64,000 nucleotides of DNA, taken from NCBI RefSeq assembly GCF_032362555.1, contig NC_083517.1:4112001-4176000 (forward strand), given 5' to 3'. This document shows, in pieces, positions 46,299 through 59,385 of this stretch. The notes beneath the pieces are model-generated. The model ran no database searches, was not told where the DNA came from, and was given only the letters and a program-made list of their open reading frames with translations. The translations under genes were made by a program, and so were the position numbers. Origin of the DNA: Amyelois transitella. Taxonomy: Eukaryota; Arthropoda; Insecta; Lepidoptera; Pyralidae. Every line of letters begins with the position of its first letter. The stretch's first letter is position 1.

Positions 46299-49200
46299 TT
46301 AATTGACAGAATACTTGAATTCTCTTCCGGCACTTTCCACTGCTGCTTTAAGTCGTTCCAAGCTATTTCTATTAAAGAATTCAGTTTTTACGCCATAATC
46401 TAACGCGGTTTTAAGGGCATTCTCTGCTTCTTCGACTCTGTTATTGATCAAATGAATATTTATAAGGCGGGAATATGCGTTGCCAACTGAACCTAATGAT
46501 AATTCCTTGTTCGTTTTCAAGATACTGATAAGTTTTTCAATTAATTGTGGCTCCTGTCTTATATGGCATTCTTGAAGAAGTCTTCTGAACACAATAACGT
46601 TTGATTTGTTCAGACCACTTTTCCATAGAGAATCTGCCTGTTGGTCTTTGCCAGCCAGTAAATATTCCATCCACAACAGATTTGCAGGTGTGAAGAATCC
46701 TTTCGATGCTGCCACTTCTGCAATTTGATGACCTGAAAATAGAAAATAACTATTTTTTATAATTTGCTAAACAATGCATACTTACAGGTATAAAAAAAAC
46801 ATTAAGTTGTGATATGTTTAAATTATCAGAGAAAAAAATTATATGAATTAAGTACATCAACTTCTTAGCTATTTATTTACACCTTCATGTATGGAACATT
46901 TACCAGCTATATGAGTGCTGTCTCCATTCGAGGTAGTTATTCACTTTCCATTTTATTGTGAAGATTTATTACATCTTTGATTGAAAAGTATGAAAAGAAC
47001 TTACATTTAGCAACTAAATTCTCATCACTAACGATTGAAGCTAAAGCACTACTCCTGGGGAATTTCCTCAAAGCTTCTTCTAGTTCAGCCTCTGTTTTTG
47101 CATTATTCACCTGTTCCAGCAAACTATTAATATGCTGGGATCCAGAGCCGCTATTGAACACAGCCAAAGTCAGCTTATCATCATATGTTATCTTCCTTCT
47201 CAGCGATTCATTTGCAAACTGGCCAAGTTCTTTTATTTTCTCAACATTACCTTTTTCAGAGAGTGTTTTCAACAGAAATTTGAGAACGTTTGATTTGGGT
47301 GTAACACCTTCTTTGAAACACTTTATTGCCAAATCCATTCCTTCCTCGGGTTTCCCGTCTTTGACGAGACTCTCGATTTGGTTACTTATTTCGGTTTTGG
47401 TTGGTTTATCTGCAACTATTTTTGGCTTCGCTTCAGTTAGAACAGATTTTTTTACATTTTCTTCTTTTTCATTGGGAACAACAAACGGGACTTTTCTGCT
47501 CTTTGACTTCAGATGTTTTCCGAGATAAATGAGGAATTGATCGCTTGGTATCTCGCCTTCCTCTTGAAGTACAGTCCAGAGCCCTATGGCTTTGTCAGTT
47601 TCATCGGCTTTACAGTATGTGACTAGGAGGTGGTAGAAAATATTGGAACGATCAATATGGGAGAGTTCTTTAGTCGCTTCCAGTAAGCCCTCGAGGTATT
47701 CTGATTTGCCTTCCTGCAAAGGTTAAATTAAAGCTATAATGGGTAAAATATAAAAAATATGTGAAAAATACCTACATAAAGAATATTGTAAGGTTTATCC
47801 TATTTAGCATATTCTTAGGGTAGTGGTAGGGGCATACGGTACTTGACACGCGGGCGGAGTCACGGACGAAAGCTCATAAGGAACATTGACAAGAAAAGTT
47901 ACCTCGACATATCGCAGGCAGGCGTCGTCAAGTCTCTTGTTCCGCGTCTGCAAGCCCGGAGTCTCCAGGATGCGGCGCGCCTGCCTCAGGCGACCGCATT
48001 CAACGAAAGCGAGGACCAAATCGTGAAGGATGTTCACCTCACCATGGATCTGAATAATTTAAAGATACAGTATTTTTTTTATTTTTACCAGCTATCTGAC
48101 CAACTCCCTTATTCATTAATGGTGAAAGGCAATGTATTATCTTCTCTCCTTATAACCATAAAGTTAGAGAGAGGGATGATGAGAAATACCGCCCTGTCAA
48201 CGATGATGATAAAAGGTATCCAGGAGGGTAAAGGTATAATTTTATCATATACCATGTGAGATTCGAAATATATTTTCCATTTAATGCTCTTTGACCTTAT
48301 TATGTTTACGTTAATGTGTAAATTTCAAAATAAATATGTACATATAGTATAATCATGTATTTATCGCTTACGGACTGGAAAGAGCCAATAAAGACTTGAA
48401 CACATTCAGCTGGATGGCTAAATGATAGATTTGAATAATGACAGGTTGTTTGCCTGTCGCGTAAAAGAAGAATCCAAAGTTCCCCCTTTCTTTTGATTGA
48501 CTTTAGCAATCTGCACGGGAAGAGAACCAGCTAGCACACTATGTTTTTTCTTCGCTACCAAGCCAGCATGGAAGCTCAAATTAAAAGATATATAAATTAA
48601 TAAAAAATTTGGACTTTTAATACCTGAGTACTTAAATCGGCTAACCACTGCAGCTTAGAAGCATCTTCCTTTAAAATAAGTGCCTTCATGAGTTCTCCTT
48701 TCCAAGGAGTGCTTCTGTACTTCTTACAACACTCTTCAAACTCGTTAAGAGCACCCTCTATATCGTCTTTCAACACATGAGCCTTGATGCTTGGTCCCAA
48801 CATCACGTTAGAAGCCTCGACATAGTTATTTTCTATCAGCAAATTGGTTAATTCCTTCACCTAAAAAACAGATTACTGATTAAAATCTTAAGTTGCTGAA
48901 GAAACACTGATAAATATTATTTAAATTGTAAACTACTTAAAATGATTCAATAAAAACATGTTGCTTACTTTTGCATCTTCTTTTTTCTCTGCCAAATAGT
49001 TCAACATTTGCCAACATTTAGAATTGTATACAAAACCAGATGCATCATCATCCTGCGGTAATTTGTTTTCCTTCAAAAAATTCAAAGCTTCATCAAATCT
49101 GTCGGCCCTTATCAAGGCGTAAGCCATTTGCACCAACTTAAACTTGTTCAAGACAAAATCTGGATTTTTTTCATATATTTGATCCTTACATTCATTAGCC

Positions 49201-52200
49201 TTTTCAATTTCATCATTTTGACAATAAAATTCATAAAGTTGCGCTAAAATAGCGGGACTGAGTTGGAAATTATCTGCTTTTAATTCTTCTAGATAACTTT
49301 TCATTTTAGCAACATTGTTTTCCTTTATATATGCTGTGAGCAATTGTTTTTGAAGGCGATTTACGTTTGTACCCTCCTTTCCTTTCAGGCGTTTAATTAG
49401 TTGTTCTAACTGTATGGAATTCCATGGTCCTGACTCGCGTTTCACGCTTTCGACGGGTGCTAATTCTAAATCACTTGATGTAAGCTGTGTAAGCAATTCA
49501 GATAAACTAGTAGTCATTTTTTCGCCTAAATACAATTGAATAGCTTCTGCAGACTCTGAACTTATTCTTATGCCTTTTGAATAAACCTTTCTAAGGAGTT
49601 CTTCACACAATTCTCCTTTTGACAATAGCTTCACAGCAGACTTTACTAAACGCCCTGCTTCAATTACATCTCTCTCATCTTTTTGGAGTTCATCATTTGA
49701 GTCCTCTTCTTGGGACAGTTGTCTACTACTAGTTATGTGCAAAATTGTAACAAAAGAGTCAATATCTTTTGTTTTACTCAGCGCATTAAGAAGAGGTCTT
49801 GCGAGTATATTATATTGACCTCTAGGATGATATTCGACAGCGATTTCAGTTGCAGTTTTCAATTTTCCAGATTCCAAAAGCTCTAACATTACATTTCTTG
49901 CGCACACTATTGTGGGAATGCCACTGATTTGCAATTTCAGTATAATATTCTGAGGTGTGTCTTTGCCAATCATATATGGAATGACATACTCTCTCAGAGT
50001 TTCACTTGATGGCACAATATTCTCTGAAGCCATATTCCTCAAGAGTTGCAGTACTCCTTCTTCATCACCTTCTTTACCTTTCTGTGCTAACAACGGCCAA
50101 TAATAATGTTGGCGAATTTCTATGCCGCTTTTTTCAATTTCCTTGAACAGTTTTAGAGCCAATTCAGTTTGTCCTAATTGTAGCGCAACTTCGGTTGCAA
50201 TGTAAAATGCGTTCGGTACCAAATCTTCATCTTGTAAGTCTTTACAAGTTTTGATAATAGAATCTACTGGTCTACCAAGTTTCAAAAGGTGCTTTACAAA
50301 GAATGCTCCCTTGAACAATGTGTCTTCAGTGTTTGTAGATTTAGGCATTGTTGTCATGATTTTCTTGGCAGTCTCATCTTGACCCTTGTTGAGAAGACGG
50401 AATATAACATTGCAAACTTCTTGATTGTACCCAACACTCTTCAAGAGATGTGGGAACAGTTGTTCCACCTTATCTCCATGACCCCCAAGAGCTAGTTGTT
50501 CTGCTATATCTAGAATATCCTGAAATTAATAAATAAACTCATAAATATATATAAACAAATACCTTTATCATAAGAAAATTAACAAGGACCAAAGATAAGA
50601 GAGAATGTTATTTTTCATAGAGAAACACTCAACAGCCAATAGTTGTGGGCCTGATAGACACACACTCAATCAATGGGCAGGGACATAACAAACAGAATCA
50701 CAGCTATATTTTAACAATTGATTATTTTTACTCATCCTCAGATATATAGAATTGGGGATGACTAATTTAATATTCATTTTTGTAAAGAACAAATTGATTT
50801 GAAATAATACCTTATCAGTAAAATAAGCATCTTTTTCTGTAGCAGTTTTGATTACTTCTTCAACACTGGCCATATCCCCTTGTTTAGCATAGCCGCAAGC
50901 CAGTAATGTGTAAGTTTTGTTTGAGGGCTCCAGTCCAGCACCGGCCATTGTTTGTAAAACTGCTTTTGCTCCTTCAGTATCACCATGGAACGCATGACCC
51001 ATTACTAAGGCATTCAATACTGGCTCTGACACTGGGAAGTTAAGTTCTCTCATCTTTTCAAGAACTTTAGTGGCACCCTCTACATCACCTTCTTGACAAT
51101 ATCTCCACATGAGCCTTTGGTATGTAACTCTAAAACAAAATAATGTTTGACTTGGCTGAGATGTATTTCATCAAATTAATACCAGTACCAACTCTCTTTG
51201 CTTAGTGAAAACATGCTTGACATGATTTGAGCAACAAACATGTAAAAGATGTTTTGTGTATTGGTTATTGTTCTTGTATTTTATTAAAAATAATAAGAAA
51301 AGTATTCTATACTACTGCAAAACATGTGTTCAAATGAACTCAAGGATGCTTACCTGTTTGGTTGTAATCCTTTCTTTTCTAACTCCTCCAAGAACTTGGC
51401 CGGTGAGAATGGATGTTCGTTTTCGATGTACACCCTGAGCAATGCATTGTAGTGGGAGATATCCATTGGAATCCCTCGCTCTGTGAGCACATTCCATATC
51501 TTCTGGACCAGCAGGGTTCTTTGTTCTGGCAATTCTTCTGGTACTAACTCTCCTAAAAATATAAATTAGAAATATAATATTTTTTTCTGTAGTGAAGGTA
51601 CTATTTCCATACTCAATTGATTAAAGAGCAGTTTAGTGTTTAACTTTGACATATTTGTGGATAATTTTGTTCGAAGGATGATGCTAATTTGTGAAAAATA
51701 AACATAGTTACAGTATGTCTTGTTTCTGGTGGGTGAGGAAAACTAACTTATTTGCTCAAAATTTCTGATGTATTTTATTTGCAAAAAGATGGATCCATTA
51801 CTGTGAGATAATGTTACATAAAAAGGTAGGTATTTAAAACATACCGCAACATCTTATGACAAGTAACGATTGTGAGCTGGTAATATTGTTTTTGGCTCTT
51901 ATTTCATCAAAAATTTCATCAATATCTTTCTTGGAAATCCTGCCGAATCTTCGAACTTCAGAGTCCAATTTCTGTAGCAGTGGTTCTAAGCTCTCTGTCT
52001 TCTTGGATGTTGCATAGTCTCTTACTAGTGCACTGAAAATTAGTGATTAAGTCAAAAGTCATGTTGAGAATAGAGCTATATAGTAGCTTATGTAAATAGT
52101 AGATATGTGGAAGGATTGCCTTCTTCGACGTTGATGACCTATCTATTGTTATGAATGCTAAAAACTAATAATAAACAATAGAACAATTTATGTTACAATT

Positions 52201-52341
52201 TCCTACTCACTTGTTAATTCCACATAAAGTTTTTGGGTTAATTAGAGAATTTGTCTCGGCAGCTTTGGCACTATTAAGGATAAGTGTTCTCGCCGCACCA
52301 GTAAAGTATCGCACAAACTTCGTGGATCGGAGCAACGACAT
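46299..52341 (-). CDS. LRPPRC: LRPPRC-type mitochondrial pentatricopeptide-repeat protein, complete
   Basis: Nine exons chain in phase (high to low): 52211-52341, 51845-52032, 51354-51552, 50811-51129, 48969-50519, 48624-48860, 47903-48049, 47005-47713, 46299-46732. They total 3,915 nt, or 1,304 residues (human LRPPRC is about 1,390). The N-terminus, MSLLRSTKFVRYFTGAARTL, is basic and without acidic residues, as in a mitochondrial targeting peptide. Four tandem PPR units lie at about 138-278 (for example VTYQRLMWRYCQEGDVEGAT, ALVMGHAFHGDTEGAKAVLQ, YTLLACGYAKQGDMASVEEV), and more divergent helical repeats fill the rest. Family members bind mitochondrial mRNAs with SLIRP, stabilise them and support polyadenylation and translation; the Drosophila counterpart is bicoid stability factor. 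Residues 280-796 are one large exon. The start was chosen because it is the first ATG giving the targeting peptide, in phase with exon 2. Confidence 0.9.
48338..48585 (-). mobile_element. SINE-like copy in an LRPPRC intron, variant 5' module
   Basis: It lies in the intron between the exons at 48624 and 47903. Plus-strand order: a decayed ACATATAGTATAATCATG tail, AAAGAGCCAATAAAGACTTG, CATTCAGCTGGATGGCTAAA, ATTTGAATAATGACAGGTTG, AAAGAAGAATCCAAAGTT. Then TTTTGATTGACTTTAGCAAT and a CTTCGCTACCAAGCCAGCAT end replace the usual 5' module. The same end is seen at 22.7 kb. Confidence 0.6.
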
Positions 52342-52732
52342 TGTAGAATTGAAATTATAAATACATTTAAATACTTTTACTTTTCAGCAATATTTCACTC
52401 TTTATAAGTACTGCAGGCAGGTTCACGAAAGAAAAAGATTTTCTTTGAGGTTATATTGTTATGTCACACTTTGTGTCACACACATTGACACATTTTTTAT
52501 TGTAGTGTTTTATACGGTCGAGGAACCAAGTCCAAAGAATTCAAATCTAATGAGGCCGTACCGAGACTGCATTTTGTGTTATAACAAACAACAATTGTTC
52601 GTTTATAAATCCTTAGCGTTTATTATTAATACAATGTTCCTAGAAAAAAATCATAAGTAAAAGTTGATGATTAGCCTTTCAGTAAAATAATATCTGACTT
52701 AAACCACTATTTAATGAAAATTCAAACTTATT

Positions 52733-52830
52733 TAGCTGATCGTGGCCATTCAGTCTTTTCAAGACTGTTGGCTCTAACTACCCCGCAAGGTATATAGACG
52801 TGACCATATGTATGAATGTATGTATGTCAA
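52733..52830 (+). mobile_element. SINE-like element, 3' end only
   Basis: AGCTGATCGTGGCCATTCAG, TCTTTTCAAGACTGTTGGCT, ACCCCGCAAGGTATATAGAC and GTGACCATATG are followed by a TATGAATGTATGTATG tail. It is the last ~100 bp of the family, truncated at its 5' end, between the LRPPRC and malate dehydrogenase genes. Confidence 0.8.
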
Positions 52831-53339
52831 ACTTATTTCGGGCCTAACTCAATCAGTGAAATTAGACTTATATTTCATGAATATAAATCATCCTCTATTA
52901 AAATGAATAAAAATGTAATAAATGTGTGTACCGTACAGAATCATCACAATTATTTGTGGCAGTCCAAGCATAAAGGTACCACTTGGGTGGTATTGAGTTA
53001 AGGCCATATTTGTATAGTTAAATAGTTGGTTGATCATATGGAATAAAAAAAAAAAATTAATCATAATAACATTTATTGGAATAAAAAATTTTCAAAGTTC
53101 ACACTTACAAAAATCAAATTGTTGGGAAACAGGCATTGAAAGTTTAAGCTGTATTATCTAAAGATCTAGTAGTCAGTTACATAGATTATTATTTATTATT
53201 ATAGAGCAATATGTTTAGTATTTATTTATCACATACAAATAGGGCACAGGCTATGGAAATGGACCATTTAAAGGTATAATTTATTTTTTATATCCGATTT
53301 TTTTGTGCGTGTAAGATAGGGTTCCATTCATTTCAAGTC

Positions 53340-53725
53340 TAAATAAATTCCGGAATGGGATATGCCCCTCGTCGTAGATGAATGACATTTCTTTTTCTTC
53401 AACATTTTGACATTGATAGCACTGACATTAACATAACAGAGTTGTTATTGTCAAAATACTGACTAGTATAGCATTGTTGTTGAAAAAGTTGTTCGTGTCG
53501 TCAGCACGAATATTTCTTGCTTTACATTCTGTGAAGTGGATTCTGCTGGTCGATTATATAATCAATTCCATTCAACTAAATAAATCAGCCGGCTAGAGAC
53601 CGGAGTACTCGCTCTTTCGTTTCGTTATTTATCACTTGAAGTAACTACAAGGTCGTCAAGTCTAAGGTTACATTTGATAATAGACGTGTTCTGATTTTAA
53701 ATTATTTGCAGAAATATCGAGGATA
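53340..53725 (+). promoter_or_regulatory. Probable promoter and 5' UTR of Mdh1
   Basis: The stretch upstream of the Mdh1 start is less AT-rich than its flanks. It contains the 12-bp palindrome GATTATATAATC at 53552-53563, whose TATATAA core could act as a TATA box, and a CCGG-rich segment (AGCCGGCTAGAGACCGGAG) about 45 bp downstream. The exact start site cannot be read from the sequence. A TTTGCAG at 53704-53710 could be an acceptor for a 5' UTR intron, which would leave an exon of only about 18 nt. Confidence 0.35.
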
Positions 53726-55311
53726 ATGGTATGTAGCTTTGCTTTTTCAATAGTTACATAGTGATAATAACTGCTTTCAACGACATTGAGCTGACCTTAC
53801 CTTTCCCATATTTTTATAGTAAACAAAATGATAGTTGGTACCTACCTACATGTCTAATATTTTCGCAGCGCTTTATTTTATCGCAATTTTGTTAAATTAA
53901 GATAGGTAACGTATTGTTTTATCTGTTGATTTTAAGATAAAAATATCATTTACGCTTGAGATTATACTTTAGGTTGATTATTAGAACATAGGTCGTAGCA
54001 ATAATATTTGCATTTGATAATGGCATGTTTTTGCTGTGCCCCAAATACTTCGAATATCGCAGATACAGTACCAATTGTTGTCAAAAATTCTGTTTCTATG
54101 GTAATTCAATTAATTTAGTACAATAAGGATTATTTTCTTATTATGATAATAACTATGTACTAAAATAATAATTCATTTAACAAATTTTGTTCACATCTTG
54201 ATTTTTAATTAGTTAATTTTGCAAAGCAAATGTTTCTCAAATATATATTTAAAATTTACACAAGATCTCAGGTTTTCTAAAAATGTCATTAAATTGTTAA
54301 TTTTTTTTTATATTTCAGGCTGCTCCAATTAAAGTAGTGGTGACAGGTGCGGCGGGACAAATCGCCTATTCTCTGCTTTACCAAGTTGCATCAGGAGCTG
54401 TGTTTGGCCCTGACCAGCCTGTGTTCCTCCACCTTCTTGATATTGCTCCAATGATGGGGGTCCTAGAGGGTGTTGTGATGGAATTAGCTGACTGTGCCCT
54501 ACCCCTCCTTGCTGGAGTACTTCCCACTGCAAACCCAGAGGAAGCATTTAAAGATGTTGCTGCTGCCTTCCTGGTAGGCGCTATGCCTAGAAGAGAAGGC
54601 ATGGAGAGAAAGGACCTTCTCTCTGCTAATGTAAGGATTTTTAAAGAACAAGGACAGGCTCTTGACAAAGTTGCACGCAAAGATGTCAAAGTACTAGTTG
54701 TTGGCAATCCTGCAAACACAAATGCATTGATCTGCTCAAAATATGCACCATCCATTCCTAAAGAGAACTTCACAGCTATGACCCGTCTTGACCAAAACCG
54801 TGCCCAGTCTCAGCTTGCGGCTAAGATTGGAGTGCCAGTGCGTGACGTTAAGAATGTCATCATTTGGGGAAATCACTCATCCACACAGTTCCCGGATGCA
54901 TCCAATGCTCTGGTCAATGTAGGAGGTATTGAGAAACCAGTGCCAGCTGTTATAAATGATGATGAATTCTTGAAGACCACGTTTGTAAGCACAGTACAGA
55001 AACGTGGTGCTGCCGTCATTGCTGCCAGGAAGATGTCGTCAGCTTTGTCTGCAGCCAAAGCAGCTTCAGATCACATGAGAGATTGGTTTTTGGGTACTGG
55101 TGACCGCTGGGTGAGCATGGGTGTGGTCTCTGATGGATCATATGGCACACCTCGAGATGTTGTTTTCTCATTCCCTGTAACCGTAAGCAATGGCAAATGG
55201 AAGATTGTTGAAGGGCTCACAATCAGTGATTTCGCCCGCAAAATGTTGGATGAAACTGGCAAGGAACTGGCAGAAGAAAAGCAAGATGCTTTAGATGTCT
55301 GCAAGGACTGA
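53726..55311 (+). CDS. Mdh1: Malate dehydrogenase, cytoplasmic, complete
   Basis: Exon 1 contributes only the ATG (53726-53728), followed directly by a GTATGT donor. After a 590-bp intron ending TATTTCAG, the rest of the protein is one exon (54319-55311). The product has 331 residues (human MDH1 has 334). The enzyme interconverts malate and oxaloacetate with NAD+/NADH in the cytosol, in the malate-aspartate shuttle. Seen directly: the dinucleotide-binding loop [14 protein letters not shown] (9-22) and Asp42 after strand 2, which sets NAD preference. The substrate loop has Arg92 and Arg98 ([14 protein letters not shown]). Also present are the Asp159/Arg162 pair (RLDQNRAQS) and catalytic His187 ([13 protein letters not shown]). 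All expected active-site residues are present. The absence of a targeting peptide and the cytosolic-type motifs exclude the mitochondrial paralog. It is divergent from LRPPRC, with 1.38 kb between start codons. Confidence 0.96.
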
Positions 55312-55897
55312 CTGAGTAACTTATAAGATCACTTTTTAAGCTAAATATTTTTAGTTGACAAAAATTTCAGTAAAATTATGTAATATCAGTTCAAGTGTAA
55401 GATATAAAATATTTATCGAGGTCAAGCCATGGTTATCACTGCTTCGTTTTAAGTTTATGATATATATTATGCATCATATTTTTTATATTATATTATTTTT
55501 GATTGTTTTTGTATTGTTTTTTTTAAGCTTCCATTCATATATTTTGATTATTATTTTTTCTAAGTTTCGATAAAACAATGCAATTGGTAATGTGTTGACA
55601 CACACTGAGCCAAGAAATTTGTTTACCAACAGCTTTGATCTATAAGTGTCGGTAGCGGTGATAGTAACATACTATTCTAAGATACTATTTGAAAACATCA
55701 ATGTTGCCAGAACTGAAACAGCTTTCAGTGAAGAAATATTTCACACAGTTTTATTAAGTAAATGCCCCTTAATTCATTAGGCATATCTAAAAATTCCCGG
55801 TTTCACCTTCAACCACTATGCTTCGAGGCACAGGGTCCGCATAAAAGATTTTGCTCCTGCCTGTGTCAACCCTTTTGGTAAATGCGATCCGTTACAC

Positions 55898-55992
55898 GAG
55901 TTTTAAGTGCTTATCCACTTAGTCGCCTCTGGAGGGCTTACGCCATTCTCAGAAAAGAGATGGTGTAGCCCTATTCTTGCTGGGGTACCACA
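55898..55992 (-). mobile_element. 5' fragment of the SINE-like family
   Basis: Plus-strand CTTATCCACTTAGTCGCCTC, a CCATTCTCAG block, AAAAGAGATGGTGTAGCCCT, ATTCTTG and GGGGTACCACA correspond to the family's 5' half read backwards. The 3' half and tail are missing, which is unusual for a retroposed copy and suggests later deletion. Confidence 0.5.
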
Positions 55993-56785
55993 AACTATAA
56001 GGCTTAAAAGGTTTAGTTATTGGTGTATGCAATAATTTACATCTAAAATATATTGTTTTTTTGTTCGTTCACATTCTAATTCGTGCAATGTAGTTAAATT
56101 TGTGGTTTCGGTGCCATGGGTAGAGAATTCTAAAGGTTAAAGATACAAGAACGGCGTTAAAATAAGCCTTATCTCTGTTTATGACTAGTTGATTCAGTGA
56201 AGATTTGATCTTTCTTATCTGTTATCGATAGAAATAAGTATCAGTTTGTACGTCAGCAGAACATAATTTACATGACATGTAAGTGATATCGAGTAACGAT
56301 ACGATATTAATCTTGTAATAAAAATAATAACTACAACCCATATATTATTTTTATTATACAAGAATTGTTAAAAAGAATATTTCGTGCATAGTAACTACCT
56401 ACCTCTGTTTTAAAATTAATTATTTTGATAGGATGTCGTTTATTTTTTTTGGAACTCATGTTAGGTACTTACCTACATTCAGGAGCACCAAAAAAGTTAA
56501 TTCCTCGTATTTAAAAATATGCTCTGTATACAGTCATTACGAGTGAAATGTGTAACTATGAATGTTAGCTTACTGTTAGCAGCTATAACAGGAGCGTTCG
56601 AGAAAATATAGCCGAGCGTTCAAGACATTATAAGGCGAATCTATTTAATAACTTTGACAAGAAATAAACATAGGTATGTATATTCTATCTCTGAGGTTAA
56701 TATTGATAGTGAGATAAGAAGAAAAAGAAGATCAACGTTCGTTAATAATCTGCATAGCGTCGAGTGTGTAAGAGTGAGAGAGACA

Positions 56786-57000
56786 TACTCATAGTCATGT
56801 CTATATCCTTAGGGGATAGACAGTACCGACAGTCTCGCAAATACTGAAAAGCCACATTCAGCTGTAGGTACAGCTCAATGATGGAATTAAGATTCAAATA
56901 GTGACAGTTGCTAGCCCATCGCCATAATGAAGAATCTCAAGTACGACATCCATGGCAACTAGAAGAAGTGATCTTATTCTAAAGTACCGGGCTCCACACT
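56786..57000 (-). mobile_element. SINE-like element with internal deletion
   Basis: Plus-strand order: CATAGTCATGTCTATATCCT, GGGGATAGACAGTACCGACA, AAGCCACATTCAGCTG, GATGGAATTAAGATTCAAAT, GCTAGCCCATCGCCATAATG, AAGAATCTCAAG. It then jumps to TACGACATCCATGGCAACTA, skipping about 40 bp of the family sequence, and ends at TACCGGGCTCCACACTG. Confidence 0.75.
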
Positions 57001-59385
57001 GCGCATTATAATAGAAGTCGGGGAAGAGAGAAATAATGCACGCTGTTCCACAAAATTCAATACAACGCAACGATTTGCCATGATTTTTTAAATATCATAT
57101 TAGACACAACCACGTTCATTTGTAGAACTTTTGGTAAGTACCCACCTAAGCGAAAATCTTGCAAAGTATTTTTGTTTAGCTATTACATTCATTGCGTAAG
57201 TAAATGACATTGAAAGGTTATTATCGCAGTTGGGGGAGTCCGGAAGCATTGCATGACTGCCAGGTTACCACTTGGCAAAGTAAATGAAATAGCTTCGTAT
57301 TGGCATGAAGGTATGCAGATTTTAGACTAGGTGCGAGCCACTCCCGCGCATTCACGTAGCTGTTAGAACCGATATTTATCAGCACTTTTAAACCATATAT
57401 AAAAATAAATTTTTCTTTTTATTATAAAATCTGTTCAATGTTGAACATTCATGAACATTTTGGGGAAAGTTGAAGAATTCAAAACTCATGTTCAATGATC
57501 GTTTTTAGACATTTTGTCTCGGCTACATCATTCTCCTGGAGTGAGGATACCTACCGGTTGAGTCCGAAATCTGTTTGTAACTACTATAGTATAGACAAAT
57601 GACAAAGTGATTATACTTACGCGAAAAAACCTCAAACTTATTTTTTGACTATTGGACGTGTAATATTCATCACTTATTCTAACCGCACTTCATCCAGTTT
57701 TCATTTTCCTCAATGTGCAGGCTGGCATTATTTTTGTGATTCTGCGTTTTGTGCCTTTGAAATAAAAACATGCTGAAATTTTGAAAACCCTTTATAAAAA
57801 TAAAACATGTAATCATATTTTAGGTCATTAATTTCATAATGTTGTAACGTTATACCCAAAACCTACCAAGTAGGTACTTACGTAGGAATAAAGTAGATAC
57901 ATGCGGTACTCACAGAAAATTAAATCAAATAGGTACCTAAGTCAATTTCGTTGGTCAGTTTATCAGCTTTGCTTGTAAAACTTAACCATGGATACCTACC
58001 TACCAAAGAAAGCTAAATTAACAATTAAACTATATATTCTTACGTATATTATTTCCTAGTAGTAACATAAAATGATTCTAGTTATGTACGTGATATCAAA
58101 TCGCATTGATTTGAACTACATCATTCAAATTTTTTATTTAATATTGTGGGAATAAATGGCATTTCAAAGAATAAGAGATTTGAAAATTAAAACAAGAGTC
58201 AGGCTTATTTTTAATTTACTTTACCTTTTATTCTTGGACGGACTAATTAAAAGTATCATAACTAGGTATTTTACTTAGACTACTAATGCCTTGCTTTGAT
58301 ATATTACTTAGATTTTATTTATCAAAACATATGTATCAAAACCTTATTAAAAAAATTGCTATCACAGATACACTTAGTGGTAACTACCTGCCTACGCGCT
58401 ATTTCAAAGGGATACAATAGAAATTATAATAAAATTATGATGAGGAGGTACTAGGTATTTATCACACAATAAATGTAGGGCAGTTTTGTATCAAGTAATT
58501 TTCAGTTACCTACAAGTCAAAATTTCTATCTTATATATATATATATGTATATATACTTAAAAATCACAAAAGTTATTTTGTATGGGTCATGTCATACTCA
58601 AACTGTTCTTTTTATTTTATTGAAAACAATTCACAAGGATACTATAGTCACCTATACATTACGACGTACCCACTAGACCCATGTGCATACAATGTACCTA
58701 ACGACGTATAATTAATGCGATTGTTAAACAATGTTTCATTGTGAAAGCAAGTCCGTTGATTTTATTTGACAAGTAACTCTTTATACAGTCACGGCACGGA
58801 TTATCTAAATGCGGTTTATGTTACAAATTTTTACGAACAGGGTCAATATTAGAAACTTTGTAATATTGCTGATATTAAGATTTACTTAATGGAGTGTATA
58901 AAGAAATTCCCAAATGTTATTTATACAGGTTAGGTAGCGTAACATTTGCTTAAAAACCATTATTGAGTGTTAAAATACCTAACATTCTCGGGGTTTCTCA
59001 GGGATAAATGTTACCGACATATTATGTAAAATGAAAAAAAAAAAATAACTTACATCAAACTTCACCTATTGATAACTCTATACCTAAATATGATAATGTT
59101 TACGTCTAAAATTAATTAAAACCTACATAATTTTAATTTAATTATAATACTTGCGATACCTGAGCTGAATTTAATTATTATTCTACACCCTGTCCAAGGA
59201 TTAACTAACTATTAAAATAATATAAATCCAAAACTATAACTACGTAGGTATAGGTATATTGAAGTTATATTGATCTAAGTAGTTCGGTAACATTAAATTT
59301 CTAATCTTGGCAAGTATTTTTTGGTCGTCAATTTGTTTTAAATTTTAATGTTCGAGAAGGTAACTGTTTTTTAAATTGTGATTTA

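Larger units (their letters stand above)
55312..59385. other. Intergenic region between Mdh1 and the ABCG gene
   Basis: The first few hundred bases are probably Mdh1 3' UTR. Two decayed SINE-like copies (55.9 and 56.8 kb) lie inside it. The remainder, 57.0-59.4 kb, is AT-rich with short TATA microsatellite runs near 58,535, and no gene was recognised. Confidence 0.5.

Noticed and set aside
46977..47528. 183-codon plus-strand frame
   Set aside because: It is antisense to LRPPRC exon 8 and has no independent support.
54378..54773. 131-codon minus-strand frame
   Set aside because: It is antisense to the malate dehydrogenase coding exon.
58530..58560. TATATA/TATG microsatellite as a SINE tail
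   Set aside because: No family sequence precedes it on either strand, so it is a plain microsatellite.
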